Source: Ophiodon elongatus (Eukaryota; Chordata; Actinopteri; Perciformes; Hexagrammidae). From it: 64,000 nucleotides of DNA. Under the pieces are notes generated by a model. It was not told the origin of the DNA. It saw only the letters and a list, made by a program, of their open reading frames with translations, and ran no database searches. The translations under genes and the position numbers were made by a program. Numbering within the stretch: position 1 is the first letter of the stretch; each line of letters starts with the position of its first letter. Of the stretch, positions 46,001 to 57,544 are shown in pieces. Location: positions 418,501-482,500 of the forward strand of contig JACSYO010001321.1 of the NCBI GenBank assembly GCA_016806645.1. The letters are read 5' to 3'.

Positions 46001-46430
46001 GTAAGATTAGGGGAGCAATTAGCCAGGGAGATCAAATTCAGTTGACTTATCTGTGGGAGGTGCACTAGTGAGCTCACCGGTCATTATGAGCACATCACCA
46101 ATGCATTACAATCAGAATGTGATGAGGTTTACAACCTCGAGGGGGTTAAAAACTTTGTATATCACTTGGATTGTTAATCAGCCAGCAATCATGCTAGATT
46201 AATTTTCTGATTATCAGAGCAGTGCTGAAAATATGCCTGAAATGCTCCTCCGGGAGCTCATGCTTCACTTCAGCTCAGGCAAACAACCGAGACCCAGATC
46301 CATATTTTTATATCCTCTCTGCAGATTTTGCGTGGGAGACAAGTTTTTCCTCAAGAACAACATGATCCTGTGCCAGCTGGACTATGAAGGAGGCCATCTC
46401 AATGGCAGCACGGAGAGGCAGCCTCAGTAA
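40027..46430 (+). CDS. lmo1: LIM domain only 1 (LMO1), complete, 155 aa
   Basis: LMO1 is a nuclear adaptor that bridges LDB1, bHLH (TAL1-type) and GATA factors and does not bind DNA itself. Exons: 40027-40048, 40584-40797, 45875-46000, 46325-46430 (TAA). The first exon encodes only MVLDKEE plus one base; this start is chosen because the donor GTAAGT and phase fit and the N-terminus resembles mammalian LMO1. LIM1 runs from about Cys23 to residue 82 and LIM2 from Cys87 to about 147, with all zinc-ligand Cys/His pairs visible (CAGC, HEDC, CACC, CAAC, HLDC, CQLC). The [10 protein letters not shown] stretch and the tail [12 protein letters not shown] separate it from LMO3, which has a different tail. 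Intron 2 is 5 kb and repeat-rich. A TATA box lies about 250 bp upstream of the ATG. Confidence 0.94.
40049..40583 (+). other. lmo1 intron 1
   Basis: GTAAGT donor and TTTCCTGCCAG acceptor. A GATA-type site CAGATAAG (reversed) is at 40464-40471. No repeats. Confidence 0.7.
41585..41900 (-). mobile_element. Family 8 element, reversed, in lmo1 intron 2
   Basis: CATAACTATGTTTTCATTAC, TACATAGGGAGCAGGTCC and GGAGCCCAGAACGGACAAAC are reverse-strand family strings. The last pairs with GTTTGTCCCTTCTGGGC at 3892. Confidence 0.7.
42335..42900 (+). mobile_element. Foldback element with long inverted arms in lmo1 intron 2
   Basis: The left arm (about 42468-42600: ATTCGCTTTCTTGCAGAG, GATACCACT, TTAGCATAAAGACTGGAAAC, GGCTAGCC) is mirrored by the right arm (about 42772-42890: GGCTAGCTGTTTTCC, TTTTATGCTAAGCTA, GGTATCAGTTTCC, GGAAAGCGAAT). 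AGACTGGAAAC and GGCTAGCCTGGCTCTGTC belong to a familiar teleost repeat. A partial extra arm lies at 42360-42400. Confidence 0.65.
44985..45420 (+). repeat. Family 7 (ACATTCATGTTCCCCAGA) element in lmo1 intron 2
   Basis: GCAGACATTCATGTTCCCCA and GATGAACCCCACTGA are followed by TACTGGATGGATTGCAATGA and GCTAAACATCAGCACGTCAG. I recognise all of these from a common teleost repeat with internal duplication. Confidence 0.6.
46001..46324 (+). other. lmo1 intron 3
   Basis: GTAAGA donor and CCTCTCTGCAG acceptor. Short, no repeats recognised. Confidence 0.75.
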
Positions 46431-46434
46431 GAGG

Positions 46435-46974
46435 TAATATTCCGATGATGATGAATTAAGAGTCTCAGGCAGCCGCTCTGACAGGTTGAACTAAAACATG
46501 CGCCGAGATATCTGGAAGATACACAAGTGAGCTTGCAAAACTCATCATGTGTAGACGCGGGACTACAAAAACCAGAGGCTGCTGACATTATCATCCCAAG
46601 ATAAGTTAAAGCATATCATCTTTGAAAAAGTCTGCAGTATGTGACGTGTAGTCCAGATGCATATAGTTGGAGGGCAGTTTAGGAAAATGGATTGATGTCA
46701 GAGGATTGAATCCATTTTAAGCACACGCTTTATAAAGTGTCTCATACAATACGGCATTAACTTCTGAGAGGTTCCTTACAATCTCTCAGTGAAATGGATA
46801 ATGAGGTTCACCTTTTAAATCAGCAAAAAAAGGAGATGGTTATCAACGGTTTAGACTGATAAAGGATCTTTAATTAAAACATGGTTTAAAGCGGGCTGTT
46901 CTTATAGTACACTACGCAGTGCACTATAATTTGTTTCCCACGTAATCGTAAGCCAGGACAGGTGACGTGGGGGA
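46435..46974 (+). other. Downstream of lmo1 stop: 3' UTR or intron start
   Basis: GAGGTAATAT follows four bases after the stop codon and could be a donor to the exon at 51498. Otherwise this is 3' UTR. 46895-46975 begins the next repeat. Confidence 0.4.
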
Positions 46975-47390
46975 GGAGGAGTGGGTCTAAAAACAGAAAA
47001 CCTTCGCTCAGGAGGCCACTGTTCGTGTCCCGTGTGAAACCAAAAGTTAGCATTGCGCTAACCATCATCTTATAGCATTGAGCTAACCATCATCTCATAG
47101 CATTGAGCTAACCATCATCTCATAGCATTGAGCTAACCATCATCTCATAGCATTGAGCTAACCATCATCTTATAGCATTGAGCTAACCATCATCTTATAG
47201 CATTGAGCTAACCATCATCTTATAGCATTGAGCTAACCATCATCTTATAGCATTGAGCTAACCATCATCTTATAGCATTGAGCTAACCATCATCTTATAG
47301 CATTGAGCTAACCATCATCTCATAGCATTGAGCTAACCATCATCTTCTCCAAAACCTAACCAAGTAATTTTGTTGCCTTATCGCAGGGGG
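46895..47390 (+). repeat. Family 3 element expanded by a 25-bp minisatellite (about 12 copies)
   Basis: The head (GGAGGCCACTGTTCGTGTCC, CGTGTGAAACCAAAAG) leads into AGCATTGAGCTAACCATCAT-type 25-mers at 47049-47346. The tail CAAAACCTAACCAAGTAATT follows. Units differ mainly at one C/T position. Confidence 0.85.
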
Positions 47391-48094
47391 CCTGCACAGG
47401 GGCACTGATCGCTCGTGTTGCTGGAAATATTGTTGGGAAACGCACAAATATAACAAAGTAACTTTGTAATATGTTGTTTAAAGCTATAGTAATATAATTT
47501 GTATGCTTAAATCTCTACTGAATGTTTTTAAATGTGAACACAATCAAATGACTATGTGAAAGGGGAAACCCATACACGATTATTACCCAACTCCACAGTT
47601 CTACACAGCTCTTAAGTCTCTTTTAGCTCATTGTTTGGGTTTAAGGTGCATTTACTTTATAGATTAGTGTCACGGCTCACATCAACCTCAAGCTCTGATG
47701 AACTAAATGTAAGCCAGCTCAGCACCAAAGATAGAAACAACGTTAGCGACCGCCTTGTGGACATCATGGAGTTGGTGGACACCAAAAACAGAGCTAAAAG
47801 TGGACTGAAGCACATTACTGAATGATGAGGTCCATCATTGTTCATTATAAACAATAAGCACCAAGCAATTCTCAAGGGTCTGACGTAAAATGTTAATCTG
47901 ACATCCCCAACACTAGAAAAATTATTTAACTACAAAAAAAGTCATCACATAGAGCTTTAAACACAACATCATCATCCTGAATCGCAAACTGTTTATTTCC
48001 CACTGTCTTATTAACCGGGTCTCCTAAAAAATTACATTCTCCTTCAACTAAACAGTTCTCTTAATTACCTTTTCACAGATTACAGTCACAGTTT
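47391..48094 (+). other. Spacer, nothing recognised
   Basis: AT-rich sequence. A 64-codon open frame at 47631-47825 has no known similarity and no splice context. Confidence 0.4.
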
Positions 48095-48305
48095 TAAACG
48101 CGTGGTTAATGTTGTAAATGAAACAAAAACTACTTGGTTAGGTTTAGCAAAAAACATCATTTTCTGGCTTAAAATGACTACGTTTGTTATGTTATTGAAG
48201 TTACAGTAAATTAAAATAAGTGAACGTTGACTGTTGGTGTCACACGGGACACGACCAGCGGTGTCCTGAGTGAAAGTCCTGAGTTTGTTTCGACCCTCCT
48301 CACTA
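48095..48305 (-). repeat. Family 3 element, reversed, without array
   Basis: Read reversed: AACTCAGGACTTTCACTCAG, GGTCGTGTCCCGTGTGACAC, then an unexpanded interior and CTAAACCTAACCAAGTAG. It shows the layout of the family without a minisatellite. Confidence 0.65.
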
Positions 48306-49739
48306 TGTGGACTTCCCCGGACTTTGATTAGAAACATATTTGTGATAAAACAAACGTATTCCAGGAGAAAACTACGTTTCCCCTCAATTGAGGAAGCAGT
48401 TCTGTTGTATGGGAATGTAATTTTTAGTCTGAGACACTGGACATGTGCCTTGTTGGCTCTGAATGTAGAATAACAGGAAGGACCAAATGTTTTAAATGAA
48501 TATATTATTATTATTATCATTATGTTGGGCAGTTTGTTGAAACGCTATCTGGTTGTTTGATGGTATTTTAACTGAATTCCAACATCATTGAGGTGACATG
48601 ACTTCAGATTTACGACTCTAGATGCTTTATCATGGCTGCTGTGGTTTGAACATTATTAGATTGTGGATTTCCGCTTTAAAAGCAAAAACAGGACTTGTGA
48701 AGTTCAGATATTTGAGGAGCAGCAAAAAGACAAAGGACAAAGAAAGGTTAAGGTCAATAAGAGTGTGAAATATACAGTTTCTTCTCTTTAAATCTCGTTT
48801 TTCAAACAGTTGCTTCTCATCGGAGGCCAAAGAGTTGCCTTGAAGATTTGAACATATCCAAAGGCTTTCTTTAAAGCTTTAAAACGGAAGACAAATAAAT
48901 CCCGTGGGAGTCCGAGCTCTTCCTTTACTCAGCCCCTCGATGGGCGTGAGCGGAGGGTTTCTCGGCTTCGAGGGCAGATGAGAGGAGTTTGAAAGCAAGT
49001 GCAGCAGCAGACGCCACAAAATCCACAGTTATGAAGGTTTCAGGGGTTTTCTTTCGGTTTCAAAAACATACCCAGCAGCCCAACCTATCATTACGAAAGA
49101 AGTACAACTACAGTTCATAAAATACATCGTCTCCACCGGACACTCGATGCTCTCTGGGAATGGAGACTTTTTCACTTTTGGTTTGTTTTTAGGTCTACCG
49201 GAGTTCACGTTGAAACAACTTTAGACTTTTAAGAGATCGGTTCCCCTTTTTCTACTTGAGAATATTGATACATTTTAGGACTTGACCAACTCCGGAGCAT
49301 TTATTCCATTTTATTCTCCAAATGTCTTTTGCTGTATGTTTAGTTTGGAGTGCATTAAAATGGGATTCTACTTCATAAATGTGGCTACATTGAAGGTTTT
49401 CTGGCCTCCAGATGCTGTAACTCTTTCTAACTGTTCTCTTAAGACTCAAACAGCTTTGTTGATGTTGGTAGCTTTTATAGATTTATTTAAACGTTTGTCA
49501 AATACTTAATAAATGTGATAACTTGTTTTTTACATGTGTATTTTCTTGGTTCTCGTCCCTCTTGAATTATATACTGACTTGACTGACACGAGGATAAAAA
49601 TGTGATTCTGCTTTTATTTTAAATACAAAATCTGTTAAATTAGATTGTGTGAAACATTTAAATGAAGGGCATTTTGCTTCTATTCCACACACTCACCTCC
49701 TACTGAGTTAACCTGTATTATTAGGCTACATCATATTTC
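48306..49739 (+). other. Spacer between lmo1 coding end and family 11 copy
   Basis: No gene or repeat recognised. If the 51498 exon is real, this is lmo1 intron. Confidence 0.4.
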
Positions 49740-50345
49740 TGTCATTCATCTCCAACTCAAAGAATACAGAAGTGAAAACAGGGAAATGCACTTGTTTTTC
49801 TTTTTTCAATAGCTAAAAACACGATATCTGAAACTAGCACCCTCGTCGTCAAAACTCTACACATAAAAAAAATCAGAAACATACAAAAAACATACAATCT
49901 CACGTCTTTTGCAAAAAGAATTCTTTCAAAACTATATAAACTCTTCTTCTGCGTCACAACTTTGCAAACAAACACCAGATGAATAGCTCTTTTCAACGCT
50001 ACATAACACAATCCAACACTGTTAGTGTTTGTAGCAGGCTGTAAATAAATAATGTGAACACAAATGCAATGTGTTTGTACTCAATACTCATGTCAGACAC
50101 AATTACTTCGTCTCTATAAACTCTCTCTCCAGAAGTGGCCTCCGTGGTTGTGCAGGCGTGCAAAGAGCAAACCTGAATCCTGTTCAAGCTCTCATTGGTT
50201 ACAGGTGTTTTCACAGATGCATTCTGGGATTCTGAAGTTATTTCAGTGACAAACAACACAGGCGTTCAGTTTTGAATGATGTGTCTAATGTAGATAAATT
50301 TGGTGGTTTCAAAACACCGTAAAGGTACATTTCATTTCATGTGTT
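49740..50345 (-). repeat. Family 11 element, reversed copy
   Basis: Read reversed it matches 54075-54480: CCAGAATGCATCTGTGAAAA, AGGATTCAGGTTTGC, GGAGAGAGAGTTTATA and, further on, GTGTTTGTTTGCAAAGTTGT. Confidence 0.65.
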
Positions 50346-51497
50346 GACTATGAGAAAAATATAGAATGATGACGGCTTTATCCTTTAAAATGAAAAGACA
50401 GAATATAAAGGAATATAAGTGATAAGTTGATATGTACGACGGTGTATTCGGGCCATTGTAGGTTAGAAAATATAATTATTACGAGCCGGGGTCACGCGGG
50501 GTTAGTAGTTACTTGTAACTTAATTTCCAAGATAAAAACAGTTATTTGCAAGAAAAAACTCTGATATTCTCTGAGATTAAAGTCTCAAATTTAGTCGCCA
50601 TCTGAGTTTCGTTGCGCCTAAAGTTATGTTTTTATGGTGGAACCAAGGCACTGAAAGAAAAATATACATATTTTCTTTCATATTCTTTCTATGTTCTATT
50701 TTGAACTTTAATAAATATATTAAATAAACGGTGACGTCTGTGATGAGGTTGTTCAAACCTTGAAAAATGAAGTGTCAAGTTTTTCTTTTATATTTGTGAC
50801 TTTATAATCTCAAAATAATTCTGGGTTTTTCTCGTAAATTGGAGTTTTTCTTGGAAGTTTACCACTTTAATCTCAGAGAATATTATTATTTTTTTTTTTT
50901 TCTCGGATTGTGATTCAATAGCTTTTTTTAATCTGGTTGTCTCATTGAAATCAATGAAATAAACATTCACAGTCAGCAGAAAAGCAACAAAGTTGAATTA
51001 ATAAAAACAAGGATAAGAGTCTCAACAAACACCAGATAGTAAAGTTTATAAAGGGGAATGACTGAATGTAGCTCCACAGCAGTGGTTCACTGCATTTAAA
51101 AGGTATTTTCTGTAAAGATTAGTTCATATATTAAGGTTCAGAGATTCTCCGAACAGTGATGCTGTTTTGAAATTCAGTTTTACTTTCACATGTCTTTGGT
51201 TCCATTTTTATCGCAGACCTTTACTTGTAAAACTGTCATATTTTGAGCATTAAATTGCCTTTTAAATATAATAAGCAATTAGTGGGTTTTCCAAAAGAGA
51301 AAAATATGTTTTTATAGCAAATCACGCAACCATTTATTCATCATAAACCCCAATTAATTCTGAGGAAAATAACCTTTATGTTATTATCCAGTTATTAGTG
51401 GACACATAAAGCTGATTATTGTTTTTATTGAACGTCTAAAAGCACCACAGAGTGAGCTGGGATCTGTTTTACATTTTCTTCTTCTCTCTTTCTGCAG
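50346..51497 (+). other. Spacer, nothing recognised
   Basis: AT-rich. It ends in a strong pyrimidine tract and CAG at 51497. Confidence 0.4.
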
Positions 51498-52105
51498 CTC
51501 ACGACAGGACGACCGTGAGCCAGCTGCACCGTGAAAGTCCCGTTTCAGACTGTGGACTGTGGAAACAACACAAACGGGACACATTTGCCACGATTGAACT
51601 CTTTATTATTAGAGCTGCGTGGAAACTATCCTTAAAAAAAAAAAAGGTACAATTCTGGGTCAGATGGAACCAGAGAGATCAACCGAACTTTGAAACGCTA
51701 GCCGGATGGAGGGAAGCCAATCCTCCATCCAAAATGAAAACTTTTTGCGAACACGGTTTGAGGAGGATCGACTGCTTCGCCTTCGTCTCTCCGAAAGACT
51801 CGAACCGAACCGAGCGACGCTTTAAAAACTCACCGTGGTTTTGTTCCCGCTCTGATCTCAAGCTGTTTTTTTTTTGTTTTTTCTTTGGGGGTGGGGGGGT
51901 TTCTTGACTTAATTAAACTGAATTTTAATTTCAGTTTGTGTGGTCATTATTTATGTACCGAGATGACTGAAAATCAGTGGGAGATGAAGTAATTTAAACA
52001 TCCCCTCGAGACATTTTAGAAGATATATAATAATTATAATGATTTGTCTGAAATGTAAAAAAACAAACAAATAAAAAGTTTAATAAAGTGTTACAATAAA
52101 GAATA
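51498..52105 (+). other. Possible lmo1 3' UTR exon with polyadenylation signals
   Basis: TTTTCTTCTTCTCTCTTTCTGCAG precedes 51498, an excellent acceptor. The 400 bases after it are GC-richer than the surroundings. AATAAA signals lie at 52082-52087 and 52095-52100. A donor-like GAG|GTAATA sits four bases after the lmo1 stop. I infer a terminal untranslated exon; an unrelated non-coding exon is also possible. Confidence 0.4.
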
Positions 52106-53304
52106 AATAGAGTGGCTGCACTGGGTCAATAAACTATTTAATACTAATTATAATATTGGATTATAAAAAGTAAAAAGAAAATGATTGTCCATTGTACTTT
52201 TAGTGGAAGTAAAATAATTTATTTATAAAATAATTTATTGATACTTAGATAACCGACGTGTTTCGACTCAACTAACCTGCGGAGGACGGGTTAATGTGTC
52301 CCACTTAACGAGAGACCACTTACAAGATTAATAAATGCAAAACATGGCGAGTACTTATTGCTGCGTTCGACAACAACTCGACCTCCGACTAGAAAAAGGC
52401 ACAATTAAACGCCTCTCAAAGACGGAGTTCCTTCTCGTTGCAAATCCATCGACCGAGACTTCCCGAAGAAGCCGTCTGACGTCACGCAAACGGTTAACCA
52501 TCAACTAACAGGCAACGTTAGGTATATTTGCCTGCATTGAATTATAATAATATATATATATTATATATGTATATGTATTTCTGAGAGTTCAACTGTGTTA
52601 ACGCTTAAAGAAACATAGATTTATCACGCCTGGAGGTCAGAAGTTGTCAATTTCAGACCTGTAAAAAAAATACAGAAAAAAGAAATACAGGCAAATAAAA
52701 CAACAAGAAATATATCATATCATAATATTATATATTATATTAAAAACATATTTTGTTTTTCTTAAAAATTAACACATTTGGCTCAATGACAGCGAAAATA
52801 TGTGAATAATGACAAAATATGTGCTGACGTGCTAAAACTTCTGTGGTGGAATGTAACTAAGTACATTTACTCAAGTACTATAGTTAAGTACACACTTAAA
52901 GTACTTGGTACTTGAGTCCCTTTATGCCATTTCTATTTGAGTAGCATTTCCAAATCTATTCTGCCAGTTGCCGTTCCACATTCACACGTGTGACGACGTC
53001 TCTGGATCACGAGCTCATCTACATGAGCTCACCTGAGGAGCATAAATGGGCCACAGGTAAACATTTGGTTTGGACAACAAAGGAGGACAACATCTGCTGC
53101 GCCTTTGTTGTTTGAGGAGCGTTGGAACATTGAGAAAGAAAATGAATAACTTTTTCCCCCCGTTCTATGATTTGATGGTGTGTTATGTTTGGAACAGGCA
53201 TCCGTTCGTGGATCCCTGTGAGCATCTGTGTTTACATGCAGTTTTCTTTTTGCAACTGCCAAGACACAAAACGGGTGTTTGAGGCAAAATAATTGAAACC
53301 GCTG
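52106..53304 (+). other. Spacer between lmo1 and ric3
   Basis: AT-rich. It holds a family 5 fragment at 52845-52960 (GTGGTGGAATGTAACTAAGT). No gene seen. Confidence 0.5.
52845..52960 (+). mobile_element. Family 5 fragment
   Basis: GTGGTGGAATGTAACTAAGT, ACATTTACTCAAGTACTATA and CTTGGTACTTGAGT. Confidence 0.65.
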
Positions 53305-53305
53305 A

Positions 53306-53975
53306 CTCGTGTATCCTTTTGTATCCTCGTTTATCCTCGTGTGTCCTCATTTATCCTCGTGTATCCTCATTTATCCTCGTGTATCCTCGTGTATCCTCGT
53401 TTATCCTTGTGCATCCTCGTGTATCCTCGTTTATCTTCGTGTATCCTCGTGTATTCTCGTGTATCCTCGTTTATCCTTGTGTATTCTCGTGTATCCTTGT
53501 GTATTCTCGTGTATCCTCGTGTATTCTCGTGTATCCTCGTGTATCCTCGTGTATCCTCGTGTATCCTCGTGTATCCTCGTGTATTCTCGTGTATCCTCGT
53601 GTATCCTCGTTTATCTTCATGTATCCTCGTGTATTCTCGTGTATCCTCGTGTATTCTCGTGTATCCTCGTGTATTCTCGTGTATCCTCGTTTATCCTCGT
53701 GTATCCTCGTGTATCCTCGGGTATTCTCGTGTATCCTTGTGTATTCTCGTGTATCCTCGTTTATCCTCGTGTATCCTCGCTTATCCTCGTGTATTCTCGT
53801 GTATCCTCGTTTATCCTTGTGTATCCTCGTGTATCCTCGTGTATCCTCGTTTATCCTCGTGTATCCTCGTGTATCCTCGTGTAACCTTGTGTATTCTCGT
53901 TTATCCTCGTGTATTCTCGTGTATCCTCGTGTATCCTCGTGTATTCTCGTGTATCCTCGTGTATCCTCATCTATT
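53306..53975 (+). repeat. Satellite-like array of about 66 GTGTATCCTC decamers
   Basis: 10-bp units GTGTATCCTC, with variants GTGTATTCTC and GTTTATCCTC, fill the segment. It is open in several frames on both strands because the unit has no stop. The translations (ILVYPRVS and the like) are artefacts. Confidence 0.95.
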
Positions 53976-53999
53976 GACCAGGTATGCAGAACCGTGAGC

Positions 54000-54480
54000 A
54001 CATTGTTTGCTTTACACTGAGTTTTAAATTCTAAAACACACATTTTGAAACACACAGATATCTACAATAATCAAAACCAAATGCCTTTGTGTTGTTAGCT
54101 AAACTTTGTCAATCACCTGCAACCAGAATGCACCTGTGAAAACACCTGCGACCAAACTTGAACGCTGTCAATAGGATTCAGGTTTGCTTTTTGGCGTAAA
54201 CAACAATTGAGGCCAATTTTGGAGAGAGAGTTTGAGAGAGTCTTTGTTTACAGCCGGCTGTAAACAAAGACTGTTGAGATAACATTGTTTTATTGTTAGC
54301 ACATCAGTGTGCAGTTGGCATATGGGAGGAGCTCTTTATTTGGTGTTTGTGTGGAAAGTTGTGATGTAAAAATAGCATTTTTTTAGAAGAATATATATAT
54401 ATATAGTTTTGAATGAAGTGTTTGATTTTGAAAGTATTTTGTGTATATGTTGTTGTTTTTTGTGTTTAGAGTTTTGAGTG
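54000..54480 (+). repeat. Family 11 element, forward copy
   Basis: CAGAATGCACCTGTGAAAAC, AGGATTCAGGTTTGC, GGAGAGAGAGTTTGAG and TTGGTGTTTGTGTGGAAAGT match the reversed copy at 49740-50345. It includes an internal hairpin at 54240-54272 (TCTTTGTTTACAGCC with GGCTGTAAACAAAGA). Confidence 0.65.
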
Positions 54481-54487
54481 TCCTATT

Positions 54488-54567
54488 GTCATATATATAC
54501 AGTATGTGTATGTATATATATATATATATATATGTATATGTATGTATGTACTGTATATGTATATGTA

Positions 54568-54610
<43 letters not shown>

Positions 54611-54627
54611 ATATATATGTATATATA

Positions 54628-54680
<53 letters not shown>

Positions 54681-54807
54681 TGTATATGTATGTGTGTATA
54701 TGTATGTATATATGTGTGTAATTTGTATTTATTATGTTCAGATCCTTTAATTAGTTTTATTCTGATTGCTTAGGCACTATCTTTGAAACTATAGGCTGTT
54801 TTCAAAA

Positions 54808-54846
<39 letters not shown>
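54488..54846 (+). repeat. Compound (AT)n/(GT)n/(CA)n microsatellites
   Basis: TATATG/TATGTA-rich runs at 54488-54718 and (CA)n(TA)n at 54800-54846. Confidence 0.9.
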
Positions 54847-54879
54847 CACGTATCAATGATTTTTTTTTTTAATCATTGA

Positions 54880-55096
54880 AGTGCCTTAAAAACGTATAGA
54901 CGGTCCTTTGGCGCCCCCCAGCGGTGAAACACCGCCGTTACAACCAGATCGCACTTCCGGTCCCTCAAGACAACGAGGAAGTTCACCCGATGGATGAGAG
55001 ACGACGTCGAGCAGCGCACCGTCTCCTCTCCGCGGACCCGTCTCGCATACCTTCGTCCGTGTCCCCCCGCAGGAAGGCGGCCGCTTACCTGTCGGT
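54880..55096 (+). promoter_or_regulatory. ric3 promoter and 5' UTR region
   Basis: GC- and CpG-rich block just before the ric3 ATG, sharply different from the AT-rich DNA upstream. It has a reversed CTCF-like GCGCCCCCCAGCGG at 54910-54923 and a GACGTC. No TATA box. The start site is not resolved. Confidence 0.45.
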
Positions 55097-57491
55097 ATGG
55101 CGATGTCCACGTTTCAGAAGGTGACGCTCGCGACGTGCCTCGTGCTGTGCGTCGCGCTGCTGCTTCCCAAAATGCTGTTGTCCGGCGGGAGGAAGGATGC
55201 TGCGGAGGGTGCGTCACCTTTTCACGGGTTCTCTGCGTCGTGTGGCCGCTCTTCGGCTGGATGATTTAGGATGATAATTTATTTGATTTACCTATATTTG
55301 CAGTTAGTGTATTTAATTGTTATTTATTTAGTAATTTAAGCCACATTGCTGACTGAACATCATCCTGCACTTGCATTCTCCTCCCTGAAGAGGGCGCCAA
55401 ATACACCTGTTTTAATTTATATGAAATATAATACACTCAGTTGCCAGTTTATTAGGTACACTAAGATAATATTAAATAAATCATACCTTAATGAAGATTA
55501 TAATAGTCAGTTTTTGTTGGAACTTTTTTAGAAAAGTGTGGATTAAACTGCAGTTAATCTGAGGCAGAAGTAGAAAGAAATGAGGCAGACAAAATATTAT
55601 AACCTTCACAAAAAGTAAGATATATTGTTTTAGACTGCAATATACACAGACCATGTAAATATATTTTGATTAACAAACCCGCAGTTTCTTTCTGTTTTTC
55701 TATTCCAGCGAGCAGAAATAATTTATATTTATATTATAAATTATTATTATGTTATATTATATTATATTTGTTTTCAGGCATTTAAACAACTCAGTTAGAA
55801 AAAAATATTTGCTTTTTATATATAAAAGTAACATGACGATTTTCTGGACATATATTGTACTTCTATTCTACTTCAGATTGTTCTGTACTCTGCTGTTGTT
55901 TATGTTGTGAATCAGTGATGTGTTCCTCAGCTCGCCCCCGGGTAAATCCTCCTCCTCCTCCTCACATGTCAGGTTCAGGTCGCTTCCCTTCGATGATGCA
56001 ACGTCAGGCGGCTCCGGAGGGTCGAGGTCAGAGGGCTGCAAGCTCCAGAGCCCACAGCCCCGAGGCCGTATCCAGGGCCAAGGGAGCGGGAACGGGGGTG
56101 GGAACCGGGGGCAAGTCCAACCTGGCAGGACAGATCATCCCCGTGTACGGCTTCGGGATCTTACTCTACATCCTCTACATCCTGTTTAAGGTGAAACACC
56201 GGAGACTCAAACACCTTTTTTTATTTAGAAGTTTTTACTCCACATTGCGAAAGCATCGCTGTGAATGTAAAAAAAAAAAAAAAATAGTTTGACATTTGGT
56301 TTAATGTCTGCTGTCTCCACTGATTGCCTGGAAAAGTTCCTTTAAAACAGACATTTAATTATTAAAATAAATAAAAAAATCCATCTGGAGACAATTCTTC
56401 TTCTTCGGAAAAGTTTGGCTTTTTCTGTTATTAAAAAGTCATGAAAGTGAAAGGTCAAAAGTCATGTTTATATAAGTATTTAATAAAAAAATATAGGTTT
56501 TGGTGTCAGTACCGGGGGACTCTCAGTAAAAACATTAAAGTAAAATGCAGTAAAATTAAAGCATAAAGAAAAAGAAAAAAAAACATTTTACATTAAAAAG
56601 GAATAATAAGGTGTTGCTTTGAGTGTTTTAACTCTGTTATTGTTCCTGTCAGATCACCTCGAAGGGGAACAACAAGCCTTCAGAGAGCAGGTTTCCTTCG
56701 GTTCGCTCGGAGAACACGAAGAGGAAGATCAGTGAGTATCATTCAGTGCTCTCGTTAGCGTTTAGCTTACCTCCATCTCATTTCTGTAAGAAACAGCTCT
56801 CGTTCTTTTAGTTTTTGAATGCAATTATGTTCTTTGATTTTTGGTTAAAAAACAAATGCCTGAAAACATTTAAATTATTATTATTATCCGATGAGTGTTG
56901 AAACACAGTTAGGAAAACAACAGGGTGTGAGGGGGGAAAAGGAAGTTGATGAGATTCTTCTTAAATCAGAATAGAGTGCAAAAAAGTGGGAAACAATTAC
57001 AGAAAAATGTGTTTAAAATGGTTAAAGTGTAATCATGTGCCCACTGGAGGGAAGGTGGGGGGGTCACGGGAAAACCTGAACCAGGACCGAGTGGTGCGAT
57101 CCCTGCTGCAGTACCACGTCTGTCCACAGGGGTCGCCAGAATCAACTCAGAACTAAAGTTCTCGTAGTAGCTTTAAATTGATGAAAGATTTGCATCTTTA
57201 CGGAGCATCAACATCATGATAAATACACGAAAGCTGGTTATTTTCTAGCATATTGATTCCAGTGAAGCATCATGACAATAAGAAGAATTGAACCGTACAT
57301 TTTCCAAATCGATTGTCAATTTTGTTTTTTGCCTGTACTTTGTCTGAGCTCGGATTGTGTTTGACCTTCTTTCTTTGTTTTATTCCGGTCGCCCTTCAGC
57401 TGACTTTGAGTTGGCTCAGCTGCAGGACAAACTGAGGGAAACCGAGTTGGTGATGGAGAACATCGTTTCCAACGTCAACCACAGTCCTGAC

Positions 57492-57544
<53 letters not shown>

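Noticed and set aside
47049..47346. Regular 25-bp repeats resembling a CRISPR array
   Set aside because: Units are directly adjacent with no spacers, in a vertebrate genome; it is a minisatellite.
53293..54055. Several open frames of 190-234 codons over the decamer array
   Set aside because: The 10-bp unit has no stop in several frames on both strands, so long frames are expected without coding.
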